From positions 1-64,000 of the forward strand of contig CACWPM010000010.1 of assembly GCA_902762795.1 (NCBI GenBank): a stretch of DNA of 64,000 bases. The letters run 5' to 3'. How positions within the stretch are numbered: the stretch's first letter is position 1; the number at the start of each line of letters is the position of its first letter. Positions 1-9,794 of this stretch are shown here, one piece after another. Made by a program: the position numbers and the translations under genes. The notes beneath the pieces are model-generated. The model saw only the letters and a program-made list of their open reading frames with translations. It did no database searches and had not been told where the DNA came from. Origin of the DNA: Fibrobacter succinogenes. GTDB lineage: Bacteria; Fibrobacterota; Fibrobacteria; Fibrobacterales; Fibrobacteraceae.

Positions 1-619
1 CTTTCCTTTACATGCCGCCCGGCCCCTGTTGCGCGGGACGCACGCACGTCCCGCCGCGGCTTACGCTTCCCGTGCGTCCCCTTGCCGGGACACGGCGGGC
101 TTTCCCCAACCTCTCCTGTAAACTTGCGCCTGATTGTAAAGTGCAAAATCCTGGATTTGCATTTCTTGAAGAATCCTGTTTCCCGGTTTTCCAGTAGCAG
201 TTGTATTGACGATTAAAAATTTTATATGGGTTATGTGGTGTTTAAGGGCTTGTTTATCTCAGAGATTATAGCTAGCACGTTAAGAAGTACTAGACAAGTT
301 TTGTTTGAGCTTCAGCGTAGAAACTGTTTTCCACAAGATTCATAACAATCTATATAGTGTCCACACCACTTCTTATTTCTTCAGACTTATTGGTTGGTGA
401 ACTTGTTTTTATTTATGATTTAGTTTATTTCTTTTTTTGCATCTAAAATCGTATTGCTATGATGCGATGATGGACTTTTTTTTGCGTGTTTTGGTAAAGG
501 GCCCCCTTATATATAATTTTTTCTAAAAAGTTTTCTTTTTTTTTAAATATTTTTGTTTTTTTACATTAAAAAGATATATCTTTTCGATTAGGGTGTGGAA
601 TAACTTAGTGAGTGTTTTT
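1..619. other. intergenic leader with GC-rich double hairpin, no gene seen
   Basis: No convincing gene lies here. Bases 15-110 are strikingly GC-rich against an AT-rich surround and hold two neighbouring hairpins. The first has arms GCGGGACG (33-40) and CGTCCCGC (47-54). The second pairs GTCCC with GGGAC at about 80-95. Bases 200-600 are T-rich, with a run of nine T at 536-544, and probably hold the promoter of the fibro-slime gene downstream, although no clear sigma-70 pair was found. The short open frame at 12-197 has no ribosome site and no recognisable protein. Confidence 0.5.
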
Positions 620-3600
620 ATGCGACACCTGTATTTAGCTTTTTGTGTTTTAGGCGCATTCGCGTCATCGGTTTTCGCTGATTTGACTGTCCATGTACAG
701 TCTCCTTTCTCCATAACTGCTACATCGGAAGTTATTCCGCATATTGTAATTAATTCTGCGGTTCCCGATGTTGGAACAACGTCTTCTACGAAAATGAAGG
801 CTGAAGGAGAGAACTGGTTTTCCATGACCTGGAAGACTTCTTTGATGGATTTCAAGGCTTCGGATACATTTACTGTCAAGGGGTGCCCGGAGGGAGCGAC
901 CAGCAGTGCTGATTGCGTTGACTTTGGTGATGGTCTCACCTTTAATGTCTATGATTTTTTTGAAGGTGCCTCGAACGCTTGGATATATACGGATTCAACA
1001 GCGGGGACTTTCTCGAAAACCTTTGCCGCTCCGGGTTCAAAGATTGTCTGGTTTAAAAGTCCATGGGGCAATAAAGTTCTTCCCCAGATGATTTTTGAAC
1101 AAGATACGATCTTGATGCATTTTTCTGAGGATGCTGAAAAGTGCGGATGGTTCTATGGTGCAATTTCTCCGGCGATGCTTGAAGGGCGTGTGCTGCAAAC
1201 AGCTTACTTTACGCGTTATATGGCTCCCTGGATTACGGTTCCCGAAGATCGGAAGCAGATTGTCGAATTGAGTTCCGTATTGTCGAGGAGGGATACCATT
1301 TATGTAGATGGTACTGCTGCTGTTCTTACGGGTTCCGTTGATATGGGAACGGTGGGAACTTGCTTCGACAAGAACCGAGTGTTGCATGTCTATAATCCGT
1401 GGCGCAACAATAGCGTCTATAAAGATAGCACGGTTTATTTGAATATAGACGGTGTTTGGCGAGATTCTACGAAGGGTCTGTCTTTTGATGCGGGGTACAA
1501 GTATTGGCTTTCCGTGACATTCCCGGATTCTGTTGTTTCTTCTGCTGCGTGGAATTCAGACGATGCCAAGGTGCAAATTACCCGTAGTTTTAAGGAACGA
1601 AGCGATACGGTTCATTATTTTAGCAAAAATAAACGTCCTTTAGCGAGAGTTTTTTTCCCGCCTGGTGTTTATGAAGCCTGGTTCTTTACTAGTTCCATGA
1701 TGGAGGATGTTGATCTTTCGTATGCGCCTCTTGAACGCAAAGTTGTGCGGTTTTTGAGTCCGTGGAAGAATACTCCGACGTCGTTTATTGTTGATGTTAA
1801 TAACGATGTCGTGAGAATGTCAACCTTCTCGAAAGATACTTGTGGCTGGTTTGAAGGCTCTTATTATAAGCACGCTGCAGATTGGAAAGTCTATTTCAAA
1901 CAGAGCTTTGGTCTTGAAAAGTATTCGATGGATGGAGTCATCAAGGAAGGCGATGATGTCCAGATCCTCATAGACTTGGATTCCGTCTTGACCAAGCACG
2001 ATACTGCCTGGGTCTATCCGTCCGACAAGAACAAGAGTTATAGCCGTCCGCAAGTTTCTGCAACGTATCCCGTGGGGCGTCTTGGTGTATGCCCGAGCAT
2101 GAAGATTTCTGCGATGCTTTTGGATTGGGCCGGTGAAAGCCACCACGATAGCATAGATGTGGATTTCGGGCGTGTCCATAGCGGAAACACCTATACGACT
2201 GTTAATTTTGGTGGGAGGACTTATAGGTCCTGTCAATCAGGAACGGTGACTGGGATGGTGCAGGATACGCTCGTGAATGGGGTTCCCGCTCGTGTGGATT
2301 CTACAAAGTTCCCATGGGACAAGTGCTCTGCTGCCCATGAAATCGAGAAGTGGTTTAAACCTGAAATTCAAATGATTACAAGTGCAGGTGATACTCTTAC
2401 AAATGCACTTTGTCAGGATATCGAGCTTCAATTGGATAACGATGGATTCTGGTATGCAGATTATACGAACGAGTCCAATGATTGCAATGACCCGGTCAGT
2501 CCTGGATTTTTCCCGCTGGATACTTTCAAATATCTAGATACCAAAGGGCTCACGGGTACGATTCCCAATCCGAAGTTCGACTGGGATGTTCCTGGTTGGA
2601 CTGCGGCTAAAGGAAATGACACTTGCAGACATAACTATAGTTATTCTATGGCCGTTTCTGCTAGCTTTAAGTATGTGAAGGGGCAATATTTTGAATTCCG
2701 TGGTGACGATGACGTTTGGGTCTATATCAATAACAGGCTCGTTGTGGATATCGGTGGCGTCCATGAAAAGGTGGAAGGCGCCGTAAATCTCGATACTATT
2801 GGTCAGAATGACCCGAGCCTTGCGCTGAAGGAAGGTCGTGAATATCCGTTCCATATTTTCTACGCGGAACGCAATGCGACGGGTTCGAACTTCAAGATGC
2901 GCACATCCATCAACTTGCAGAAGCAGAATACTTACCTTGCCAACGTCAAGGAACTCAAGGCGGACAGTATCACGGGCGTCCTGAAACTTAAGATGGATGC
3001 CGAAGCCATTAGCTGTAATCCGCAAGCCAAGAGTGTAGCCGATACCGTGGATGCTCCGTCTATATTCTATCTCGAAGGCGGAAATCTTTCCGATGCGAAG
3101 GAACTGGTCGTGGGCCTCAATTTTGGCGGTATCCAGATTAACGATGACAAGTCCAGTTTCGAGATCAATATTGCCGAAATTGTTAGGCAGCGTTCGCTGA
3201 GTCCGGGAACTTACACCTTGTATTACTTCCTGGAATCCGACATGGCTTTGAACGATTCTTATGAATTTACGGTTCCTGAGTATCCGACTCCGGAAATAGC
3301 GTTTGTCGATGTTTTCCAAGATAATGGCGGAAAACTCGTGAAGTTTGATCCGACTAATAAAACGCTCAGGGGCGAAACAATTGTGGTCGGTCAGAACGAT
3401 ACTTTGATGACTCATGTTCGCTATCCGGAAATAAAATATCTTGAAGTTGTGGTTACTTACATGGGCGAAATTTGTACAGATTGTTTTGTCGTGCTGGACT
3501 TGGTTCCGAATGATGCCCGTTTGACTTTCTACAATGAAATGGACCAGCAGGTCAATACGATTGAAACGGACGAAACGGGGCGTGCCCGATTCTATGTGGT

Positions 3601-4948
3601 GGGCGAGGACGCTATCACGGGCGCATCCTTTGCGGTCGTCGGTGTCAGCGGTGTGAAAAATCAGCTAAAGTGGGATAATATCAACTTTAAGAACCCGGAA
3701 GTTCCGCTTGCAAAGACGGGTGGCATTTATGACCGTGATGGCGATGGTGTCCCGGATAGTATCTATGTCCCGTTCGAATTCGGTGCATTGGTTTCTCATG
3801 ACCTGGATGCGATAGCCTGGAATTTTGGCAGCAAGGATTGGCGCGAGTACAATTCCATGGAAGAAATTTCAAAATTTATCCGTAACGATTCGACGGTCGC
3901 TATTACAGCTGATAGTTTGATGGATTCTGTCTTTACGGGTGGTATAAAGACTGTTGTCGAAGGTAGTTTCCGCTATCATTATATTTACCTGGACGAAAAC
4001 ACGGGATCGACCCAGGAATCGGAAACTCTGTTTACGAAGATTCAGGATAAAATTGGTGCGATTATTCTTGAAAAACCGATGTTGAAAATTGTTTCGGACA
4101 ACTTCGTCAAGGTGACGATTAAGCTTTCGGAAACCTGCAATGCGTCCGAATATGTCAAGGTCCGGTTTATCGAATTGAAGGACAAGGATGGCAAGGTTGT
4201 TGATCCTTCGACCTATAGTGTATATTCTATCAATCCGACAGGGGAGAGCGACTATTTCGACTTGGTGTTCATGAAGAGTGAAACTTTAATTGTTCCTGAA
4301 GTCGGTTACAAAATCCGCCTGGTTCCTGGGTTGTTGCCGGACAAGAACGGCAATACGCCGCACGAGTTGAATCCTTGGCGTAGAATTGAAGGCGAACAGC
4401 CGCTCGAGACGGAACGTCCTAAGGTCGTGACGGTCAATCCGGGCATGTTCGATGAAAATCCGTGGCCGGGTGGCACAAATGATGTTATACCTGTTCGCGT
4501 TGATGAAAATCTTACGCTTAAGGAAGTTATAGAACAAGAGGCGCTGCCCGGTGTTTTGGTCAAGTTCCGTTTGGATGACTATGCTACGACACAGTTATTA
4601 GGTTCCGACAACGCCACCAGGGATGAAATCCTGAGCAAGGTCAAGGTAAGCTGGGATATCGAATTCTTCTCGAGCCTTGGGCAGTACGTGAACTGGGTGA
4701 AGGGCGAGTTCGCTTGCAATGATACGGCCATTTTCAAAACGGACTGTATCCAGAATGCTGGCAATATGTTCTTTGAATGGGACGCCATGAGCAACAAGGG
4801 TCGTATGGTTGGAACAGGCGTTTATATAGCAAAGTTCAAGTTCAAGATTTTCACAAATTCGGAAGTCGTGGGCAAGGGCTCGGAAACGTTCCGGTTCGGA
4901 ATCCGCCGCAACGATAGGTACAAGACTAGAACAAAGAAAATTAATTAG
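620..4948 (+). CDS. fibro-slime domain surface protein, copy 1
   Basis: A secreted protein of 1442 aa. The start is the ATG at 620, which gives a clean 20-residue signal peptide ending VFA; an upstream in-frame codon at 593 would place nine extra residues ahead of it. The N-terminal third carries repeated beta modules with the signatures KSPWGNK...CGWFYG, HVYNPWR and a second CGWFEG unit, reminiscent of carbohydrate-binding modules. The fibro-slime core (GQYFEFRGDDDVWVYINN) is at about residues 688-705, a PA14-like fold known from Fibrobacter and Dictyostelium. A calcium-loop motif DRDGDGVPD sits near 1038. The C-terminus (WDAMSNKGRMVGTGVYIAKF) resembles the FlgD/gliding-type Ig tail used for sorting. 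It probably acts on the cell surface in adhesion to plant fibre (inferred). It is followed 200 bp later by a full-length paralogue. Confidence 0.9.
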   Translation: MRHLYLAFCVLGAFASSVFADLTVHVQSPFSITATSEVIPHIVINSAVPDVGTTSSTKMKAEGENWFSMTWKTSLMDFKASDTFTVKGCPEGATSSADCVDFGDGLTFNVYDFFEGASNAWIYTDSTAGTFSKTFAAPGSKIVWFKSPWGNKVLPQMIFEQDTILMHFSEDAEKCGWFYGAISPAMLEGRVLQTAYFTRYMAPWITVPEDRKQIVELSSVLSRRDTIYVDGTAAVLTGSVDMGTVGTCFDKNRVLHVYNPWRNNSVYKDSTVYLNIDGVWRDSTKGLSFDAGYKYWLSVTFPDSVVSSAAWNSDDAKVQITRSFKERSDTVHYFSKNKRPLARVFFPPGVYEAWFFTSSMMEDVDLSYAPLERKVVRFLSPWKNTPTSFIVDVNNDVVRMSTFSKDTCGWFEGSYYKHAADWKVYFKQSFGLEKYSMDGVIKEGDDVQILIDLDSVLTKHDTAWVYPSDKNKSYSRPQVSATYPVGRLGVCPSMKISAMLLDWAGESHHDSIDVDFGRVHSGNTYTTVNFGGRTYRSCQSGTVTGMVQDTLVNGVPARVDSTKFPWDKCSAAHEIEKWFKPEIQMITSAGDTLTNALCQDIELQLDNDGFWYADYTNESNDCNDPVSPGFFPLDTFKYLDTKGLTGTIPNPKFDWDVPGWTAAKGNDTCRHNYSYSMAVSASFKYVKGQYFEFRGDDDVWVYINNRLVVDIGGVHEKVEGAVNLDTIGQNDPSLALKEGREYPFHIFYAERNATGSNFKMRTSINLQKQNTYLANVKELKADSITGVLKLKMDAEAISCNPQAKSVADTVDAPSIFYLEGGNLSDAKELVVGLNFGGIQINDDKSSFEINIAEIVRQRSLSPGTYTLYYFLESDMALNDSYEFTVPEYPTPEIAFVDVFQDNGGKLVKFDPTNKTLRGETIVVGQNDTLMTHVRYPEIKYLEVVVTYMGEICTDCFVVLDLVPNDARLTFYNEMDQQVNTIETDETGRARFYVVGEDAITGASFAVVGVSGVKNQLKWDNINFKNPEVPLAKTGGIYDRDGDGVPDSIYVPFEFGALVSHDLDAIAWNFGSKDWREYNSMEEISKFIRNDSTVAITADSLMDSVFTGGIKTVVEGSFRYHYIYLDENTGSTQESETLFTKIQDKIGAIILEKPMLKIVSDNFVKVTIKLSETCNASEYVKVRFIELKDKDGKVVDPSTYSVYSINPTGESDYFDLVFMKSETLIVPEVGYKIRLVPGLLPDKNGNTPHELNPWRRIEGEQPLETERPKVVTVNPGMFDENPWPGGTNDVIPVRVDENLTLKEVIEQEALPGVLVKFRLDDYATTQLLGSDNATRDEILSKVKVSWDIEFFSSLGQYVNWVKGEFACNDTAIFKTDCIQNAGNMFFEWDAMSNKGRMVGTGVYIAKFKFKIFTNSEVVGKGSETFRFGIRRNDRYKTRTKKIN

Positions 4949-4984
4949 GTTTTAGAACAACCTATTCGGTACACGATATGAAAG

Positions 4985-5008
4985 ATGGATGGGACGAGTC
5001 CCATCCAT
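4985..5008 (+). terminator. hairpin after fibro-slime copy 1
   Basis: Perfect inverted repeat ATGGATGGGA / TCCCATCCAT with a CGAG loop, 37 bp after the stop codon. The following bases are only weakly T-rich, so termination strength is uncertain. Confidence 0.5.
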
Positions 5009-5150
5009 TAATGTTTGGGAAATATTCAAAAAGATACGAGATGACAAGCATAGTGAATAAAAAACATTTTTTTTCCTTATCGTGTTTCGTTTTTTTATCT
5101 CTTGAATATATCTTTAAACACAAAGTGTGGGTAAAAAAAGAGGGTGTTGA

Positions 5151-8100
5151 ATGAAACACTGTTGTTTGGGTTTGCTAGCTCCATTGTTTTTGACTGTTTC
5201 TGCTTGGGCGGATTTGACCATCCATCTGCAGTCTCCTTTCCGTAACGATGCCACGGCATCAGACTATACTCCGCATATTATTGGTGGCGTAACGGATTAC
5301 AATCCGGGTTTCGGTCCGATGTCCAAAACAATGATGAAAAGCGAAGGCGACGACTGGTATTCCTACACTTGGAAGGGCAAGACGATTGCCGATTTTCAGG
5401 ATTGGCAGGATTTTGAGTTCAGGGTATGCCCCAATACCGATGACAATAATTACAACAACAACAATTGCGTTTCATGGACGCAGGGCGGAAAGACCAGGAT
5501 TACGGCTTTTTTTGGTTCCGAAACTGAAGTTTGGCTTTATACGGACGTGACGGACAAATCCTACAAGAAGTCGTTCATGGCGCCAGGATCGAAGATTGTC
5601 TGGTTCAAGAGTCCGTGGGGCAACAAGGTGCTTCCCCAGATGATATTCGGTGCAGATTCCGTGCTGATGCGTTTTAACGAAGGTGACAGGGAAAAATGCG
5701 GCTGGTTTTATGGGGCGGTTACGCCTGCGATGATGCAGTCAAATCCACTTTTGACAGCTTATTTTGTACGTTACAAGTCGCCATGGAATGCTGTCCCGGC
5801 CGATAGGGATTCTTCTGTTGATTTTTCGATGTCCATCCAATTGCAAGATACGTTGTTTGTGGATGGGACTGTTGATTATCCTAAGGTTTTGACAGAAATC
5901 GGGGCGACCGGAGAATGCTTTGATCCGACACGTCGCTTGCATGTTTACCATCCGTGGCGTACAAATTCGACTTATCGCGATAGCACATTCTACATCAAGA
6001 TTGATAACAACATTTTAAATAATCCGACGGGTCTTAGCGCCGAAGGTGAATACAAGTACTGGCGACATATCGACTTTGCAGATACGACAGTGGGGTCTTC
6101 ACAGTGGAATTCTTCGATGGCGCTTGTGCAAATTACTCGCGGTAAGAATGATTGGCCTCCCCGTAATTATTTTTCCGATAGGTCGCGTCCACGTGCAAGC
6201 GATTTATTCCCGGCCGGCATTTATGAAGCATGGCTTTATACGTCAACATCCCTTGGCGAATTTGATATCGCGTTCTACCCGCCGGAACCAAAAGTGGTAC
6301 GTCTGAAAAGTCCTTGGGAAAATATGTCGCCGTCCATGGTCGTGGAATCGACAGGGGATATCATCAAGATGGGGCCACTTACGGATACGTGTGGGTGGTA
6401 CACTGGTACGGTTTATAAGCATACGGACGACTGGAAAGTTTATTTTAAACAAAGTTTCGGAATGGAACGCTATGGCGGCAAAGGAACTGTCGGCGAATAC
6501 GATAACCTGGATTCCTTGATATCACTGGATTCCCTAATGGCTAAGCACGATACGGTCTGGGTCTATCCGAATCCGAAACGTAGCTACATGCCGAGCGATA
6601 CGACTGGGTATCCGGGAATCCTCGGGCTTTGCCCGTCACTCAAGATTTCGGCGCTCGTTGTTGATTGGGCCGGCGAATCGTATCATGACAGCATTGACGT
6701 CGACTTTGGCAATATTGTTTATGGCAATCCCTATACATCGATGTATGGACGAAACCAGAACGGGGAAATGGATTCGCTGAAAGTTTGTTCGGGACATGTG
6801 CCTGGAATGGTCCAGGATACGCTTGTGAATGGAGTCCCCGCCCGCAAGGATTCTTCGGAATATCCGTGGCACCTGTGTACGGCCGCCCATGAAATCGAAA
6901 AATGGTTTATTCCGCAGGTTGTGGCGACGGATACTTATGGCAAGGAATACAAGAACGGCGTTTGCCGCGATATCAGCTTGTCGTTAGACGATGAAGGCTT
7001 TTGGCAGGCTGACTTTACGAACGAGGAAGGCGATTGCAACGATTCCATCAATCCAGGATTTTATCCGATAGATGATTTTCAATATCTTGATTCTGCAAAG
7101 ACGATCCGCAACCCGAAATTTGACTGGAACATCAGCGGCTGCCGTCACAATTATAGTTTTGCGATGAAGGTCTCGGCGCAGTTCAAGTACGTGAAGGGAC
7201 AGTATTTCGAGTTCCGCGGTGATGACGATGTCTGGGTCTATATCAACAATCGTCTTGTCGTGGATATCGGTGGTTGCCATAACCCTGTAGAAGGGGGCGT
7301 GAACTTAGATACAATCGGGCAGCATGATCCATCGTTAAAGCTTGTCGAAGGTCGTGAATACCCCTTCCATATTTTCTTCTCGGAGCGCAATGCGACGGGT
7401 TCGAATTTCAAGATGCGCACCTCCATCAACTTGCAGACTCAAAAGACATATTATCCAGTGGAATTGCCGACATCGGATGGAACGATCAAGTATTCTATTT
7501 TGCAACTCTTGATGGACGAATCTATCAGCTGTGATGTGTCGAGTACGGCCCATATCGATACAACGCTTGCTCAGTCTACGTTTGTACTTTTTGGCGACGA
7601 CGAGAGGATTCCGCCAGAAGGCATGAATCTTTTGCCGGGTACGATTGCGGGAATAGAAATCGAATCCAATATGGCGGGCTTTGTGATTGACACGGTGGCG
7701 ATTGTGCGTAACCGTTCCTTGGCACCGGGCTCCTATATGTTGCAGTTCTCGTTGGCAAGCGATCCGACGCAATCGAGCGTGGTCTATTTCACGGTGCCGG
7801 CGTACCCGCTCCCGGATATCGCGTTTATCGATGTGTTTAGCGGATCGGGCTTGATGAATGTATTTGATCCGACGGGCATCAGCTTGCGTGGTCTTCCGCT
7901 TGATGGCAGCGTGAATGACACTCTCCTTACGCATGTGGCGTACCCTGATACGGTGCCTTTGCAGGTGGGCGTGTTTTACATGGCGAAACTTTGTACGGAC
8001 TGCTTTGCTGTACTTGACTTTAAGACATCGTTCCCGATAAGCTTTTTGGACGAGAAAAAGCAGAGAGTGAATAAAATCATTACGGATTCGACGGGAACGG

Positions 8101-9431
8101 CTAAATTCTATGTTGTGGGCGATTCCTCGGCGGTGAACGCCAGCTTTGAAGTTTCGGGCAATGGTGTTTCGAATGTTATTTCCTGGAAAAGTATCCATTT
8201 CAAGGAACCGCCCGTGCCTTTTGCAAGCCTTGGCGAAGCGTTTGACCGCAATGGCGATGGCGTACTCGATAGCATTGCTGTTGTATTCAATAAATCGTTT
8301 GACGAGACTATTCCGGATACGATTGCCTGGACTTTTGGCAGTGACGACTGGCATACGGTAGCCTCGGTATCAAATGTTGTCTCGCTAATGCAGGATGCGC
8401 ATAGTCTCGCTATCCATGCAGATAGCTTACAGAACAAGGTCTTTACGGGGGGTGAAAAGGAAATTTATCAGGGATCCTTCAGATACCATTACACGTACTT
8501 GGATAAAGAAACGGGGCAGATGACGCAGCTCAGTTTGGATGGCCTTGCTATTGAAGACCGCATGGGAGCCATTCTTTTAGACAGGCCCATCGTAAAACCG
8601 ATGGGGGAAAACTTTAGCAAGTTGACGGTGTATATTAGCGAAGCGACACAAGCGGACTTGCTCAATGGCATTCAGTTCCTTGAATTCAAGGATAAGAACG
8701 GGGAATTGATCGATCCGTCGCTTTTTATGGTTATTTCTATATCGCCGAATAAGGCTAGCAATTACTACGACGTAGTATTCCAGCTGAACGCTAATACGAT
8801 ACTCCCGGAAGTAGGTTTTATGGTGCGCTTGATTCCTGGGGTGTTGCCGGACTTGAACGGAAATTTGCCGCATGTGAATAATCCGTGGCGCCGTATTGAA
8901 GGGGAACAGCGTGTAGACGTGGAAACGCCTGATGTCGTGGCGATTGACCCGACGGAATGGACGCCTGAAAAGTGGCCATATGGAGGCAACGATGTAGCTC
9001 CTGTTCGTGTTGATGTTGCGAAAAAGATTGAAGATGTTGTTGCCGAAAAGGGACTTCCGGGCGAGCTGATTGCGTTTGACTTGAGTGAAGTGGCGAAGTC
9101 AATGCTGCTGAGTTCGGATGAACCTAGAGATGTCGTACTTGCGAAGGTCCAGATTAAGTGGGAGGTCGAATACTTCTCGACACTTGGACAGTTCGTCAAT
9201 TCGCAAAAAGGCGTCGTATCGTGTAATGACAAGGACGTTTTCGGGACGGACTGCGTGGATAATCCGGGTAACATATTCCTGATGTGGGATGCCCATACCA
9301 ATAAAGGGCGCTGGGTCGGAACGGGTGTCTATATCGCAAAGCTCAAGTTCAAGATTTTCCAGGGCGACAAGATTGCCGGAAAGTCTGATGATACATTTAC
9401 CTTGGGCGTTCGTCGTCACGGCAAGAAATAA
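5151..9431 (+). CDS. fibro-slime domain surface protein, copy 2
   Basis: A 1426-aa paralogue of the preceding gene with the same architecture: a 20-residue signal peptide ending AWA, repeated KSPWGNK/CGWFYG and HVYHPWR modules, the fibro-slime core with GQYFEFRGDDDVWVYINN near residue 683, a calcium-type loop DRNGDGVLD near 1032, and the conserved tail with WDAHTNKGRWVGTGVYIAK. Identity is highest across the fibro-slime core and tail and lower in the middle, as expected of an old tandem duplication under divergent selection. The ATG at 5151 follows a weak GGGTGTTG site. The 200-bp spacer between copies has its own hairpin, so separate promoters are likely. Role in adhesion is inferred from the family. 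Confidence 0.9.
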   Translation: MKHCCLGLLAPLFLTVSAWADLTIHLQSPFRNDATASDYTPHIIGGVTDYNPGFGPMSKTMMKSEGDDWYSYTWKGKTIADFQDWQDFEFRVCPNTDDNNYNNNNCVSWTQGGKTRITAFFGSETEVWLYTDVTDKSYKKSFMAPGSKIVWFKSPWGNKVLPQMIFGADSVLMRFNEGDREKCGWFYGAVTPAMMQSNPLLTAYFVRYKSPWNAVPADRDSSVDFSMSIQLQDTLFVDGTVDYPKVLTEIGATGECFDPTRRLHVYHPWRTNSTYRDSTFYIKIDNNILNNPTGLSAEGEYKYWRHIDFADTTVGSSQWNSSMALVQITRGKNDWPPRNYFSDRSRPRASDLFPAGIYEAWLYTSTSLGEFDIAFYPPEPKVVRLKSPWENMSPSMVVESTGDIIKMGPLTDTCGWYTGTVYKHTDDWKVYFKQSFGMERYGGKGTVGEYDNLDSLISLDSLMAKHDTVWVYPNPKRSYMPSDTTGYPGILGLCPSLKISALVVDWAGESYHDSIDVDFGNIVYGNPYTSMYGRNQNGEMDSLKVCSGHVPGMVQDTLVNGVPARKDSSEYPWHLCTAAHEIEKWFIPQVVATDTYGKEYKNGVCRDISLSLDDEGFWQADFTNEEGDCNDSINPGFYPIDDFQYLDSAKTIRNPKFDWNISGCRHNYSFAMKVSAQFKYVKGQYFEFRGDDDVWVYINNRLVVDIGGCHNPVEGGVNLDTIGQHDPSLKLVEGREYPFHIFFSERNATGSNFKMRTSINLQTQKTYYPVELPTSDGTIKYSILQLLMDESISCDVSSTAHIDTTLAQSTFVLFGDDERIPPEGMNLLPGTIAGIEIESNMAGFVIDTVAIVRNRSLAPGSYMLQFSLASDPTQSSVVYFTVPAYPLPDIAFIDVFSGSGLMNVFDPTGISLRGLPLDGSVNDTLLTHVAYPDTVPLQVGVFYMAKLCTDCFAVLDFKTSFPISFLDEKKQRVNKIITDSTGTAKFYVVGDSSAVNASFEVSGNGVSNVISWKSIHFKEPPVPFASLGEAFDRNGDGVLDSIAVVFNKSFDETIPDTIAWTFGSDDWHTVASVSNVVSLMQDAHSLAIHADSLQNKVFTGGEKEIYQGSFRYHYTYLDKETGQMTQLSLDGLAIEDRMGAILLDRPIVKPMGENFSKLTVYISEATQADLLNGIQFLEFKDKNGELIDPSLFMVISISPNKASNYYDVVFQLNANTILPEVGFMVRLIPGVLPDLNGNLPHVNNPWRRIEGEQRVDVETPDVVAIDPTEWTPEKWPYGGNDVAPVRVDVAKKIEDVVAEKGLPGELIAFDLSEVAKSMLLSSDEPRDVVLAKVQIKWEVEYFSTLGQFVNSQKGVVSCNDKDVFGTDCVDNPGNIFLMWDAHTNKGRWVGTGVYIAKLKFKIFQGDKIAGKSDDTFTLGVRRHGKK

Positions 9432-9520
9432 TGGATCCTTCATTTCGTTCAGGATGGCGGAATGCGGATGGCATTCCCGCCTTGAGCGGAAATCGACATT
9501 TCGATAAAAATAACCACAAC

Positions 9521-9541
9521 TTATCAACAGTATGTGAATAA
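9521..9541. promoter_or_regulatory. convergent DnaA-box-like pair
   Basis: TTATCAACA (9521-9529) and TGTGAATAA (9533-9541) are each one mismatch from the DnaA box TTATCCACA or its complement. They face each other across 3 bp, inside a longer imperfect palindrome CTTAT...ATAAG. They could be a DnaA or other dimer site upstream of the next gene. Only two boxes are present, so this is not an origin. Confidence 0.3.
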
Positions 9542-9685
9542 GCCTTGCGGAAAGTAACTCTTTGAAACTTAACGGGTTATATGCGCGGGCTTTCTTTATT
9601 CCCTATTTTTATTTACAATGGATGTTGATAGATGTTGAAAATTGTTGTGCTTTTGAAGTTTTTTGTAGTAATTCCGTCATAATTA

Positions 9686-9714
9686 TTGCCAATTGTATCT
9701 TTTATTTTTACATT
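9686..9714 (+). promoter_or_regulatory. candidate sigma-70 promoter
   Basis: TTGCCA (9686-9691) and TACATT (9709-9714) are separated by 17 bp in an AT-rich stretch, about 80 bp upstream of the ATG at 9795. No other hexamer pair with this spacing was noticed in the spacer. Confidence 0.4.
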
Positions 9715-9794
9715 GTCGCGAAAATGTACATTCTTGGCTAATGTGGGTTCGCCAGGAATGTAGCCGAAACTTCGAACCCGCAAGGTTGAATGGA

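Larger units (their letters stand above)
9432..9794. other. intergenic spacer with hairpin, DnaA-like boxes and a promoter
   Basis: A gene-free 363-bp spacer. A hairpin at 9456-9481 (GGCGGAATGC against GCATTCCCGCC, one bulged C) lies 25 bp after the fibro-slime stop and belongs to the GGATGGC/GGATGAC class of spacer repeats seen elsewhere in the window. It is followed by a convergent pair of DnaA-box-like 9-mers and a candidate sigma-70 promoter, each listed separately. Confidence 0.55.

Noticed and set aside
12-197. A 61-aa open frame at the window start
   Set aside because: Runs through the GC-rich hairpins, has no ribosome site and no recognisable sequence.
593-619. An earlier start for the first fibro-slime gene
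   Set aside because: It would put nine residues ahead of a complete signal peptide, and the paralogue starts at the equivalent of 620.
7335-8354. A 339-aa open frame on the minus strand
   Set aside because: Arg/His-rich shadow of the second fibro-slime gene.
9521-9541. Replication origin
   Set aside because: Only two imperfect DnaA boxes, no AT-rich unwinding cluster, and no dnaA, dnaN, gidA or rpmH nearby.
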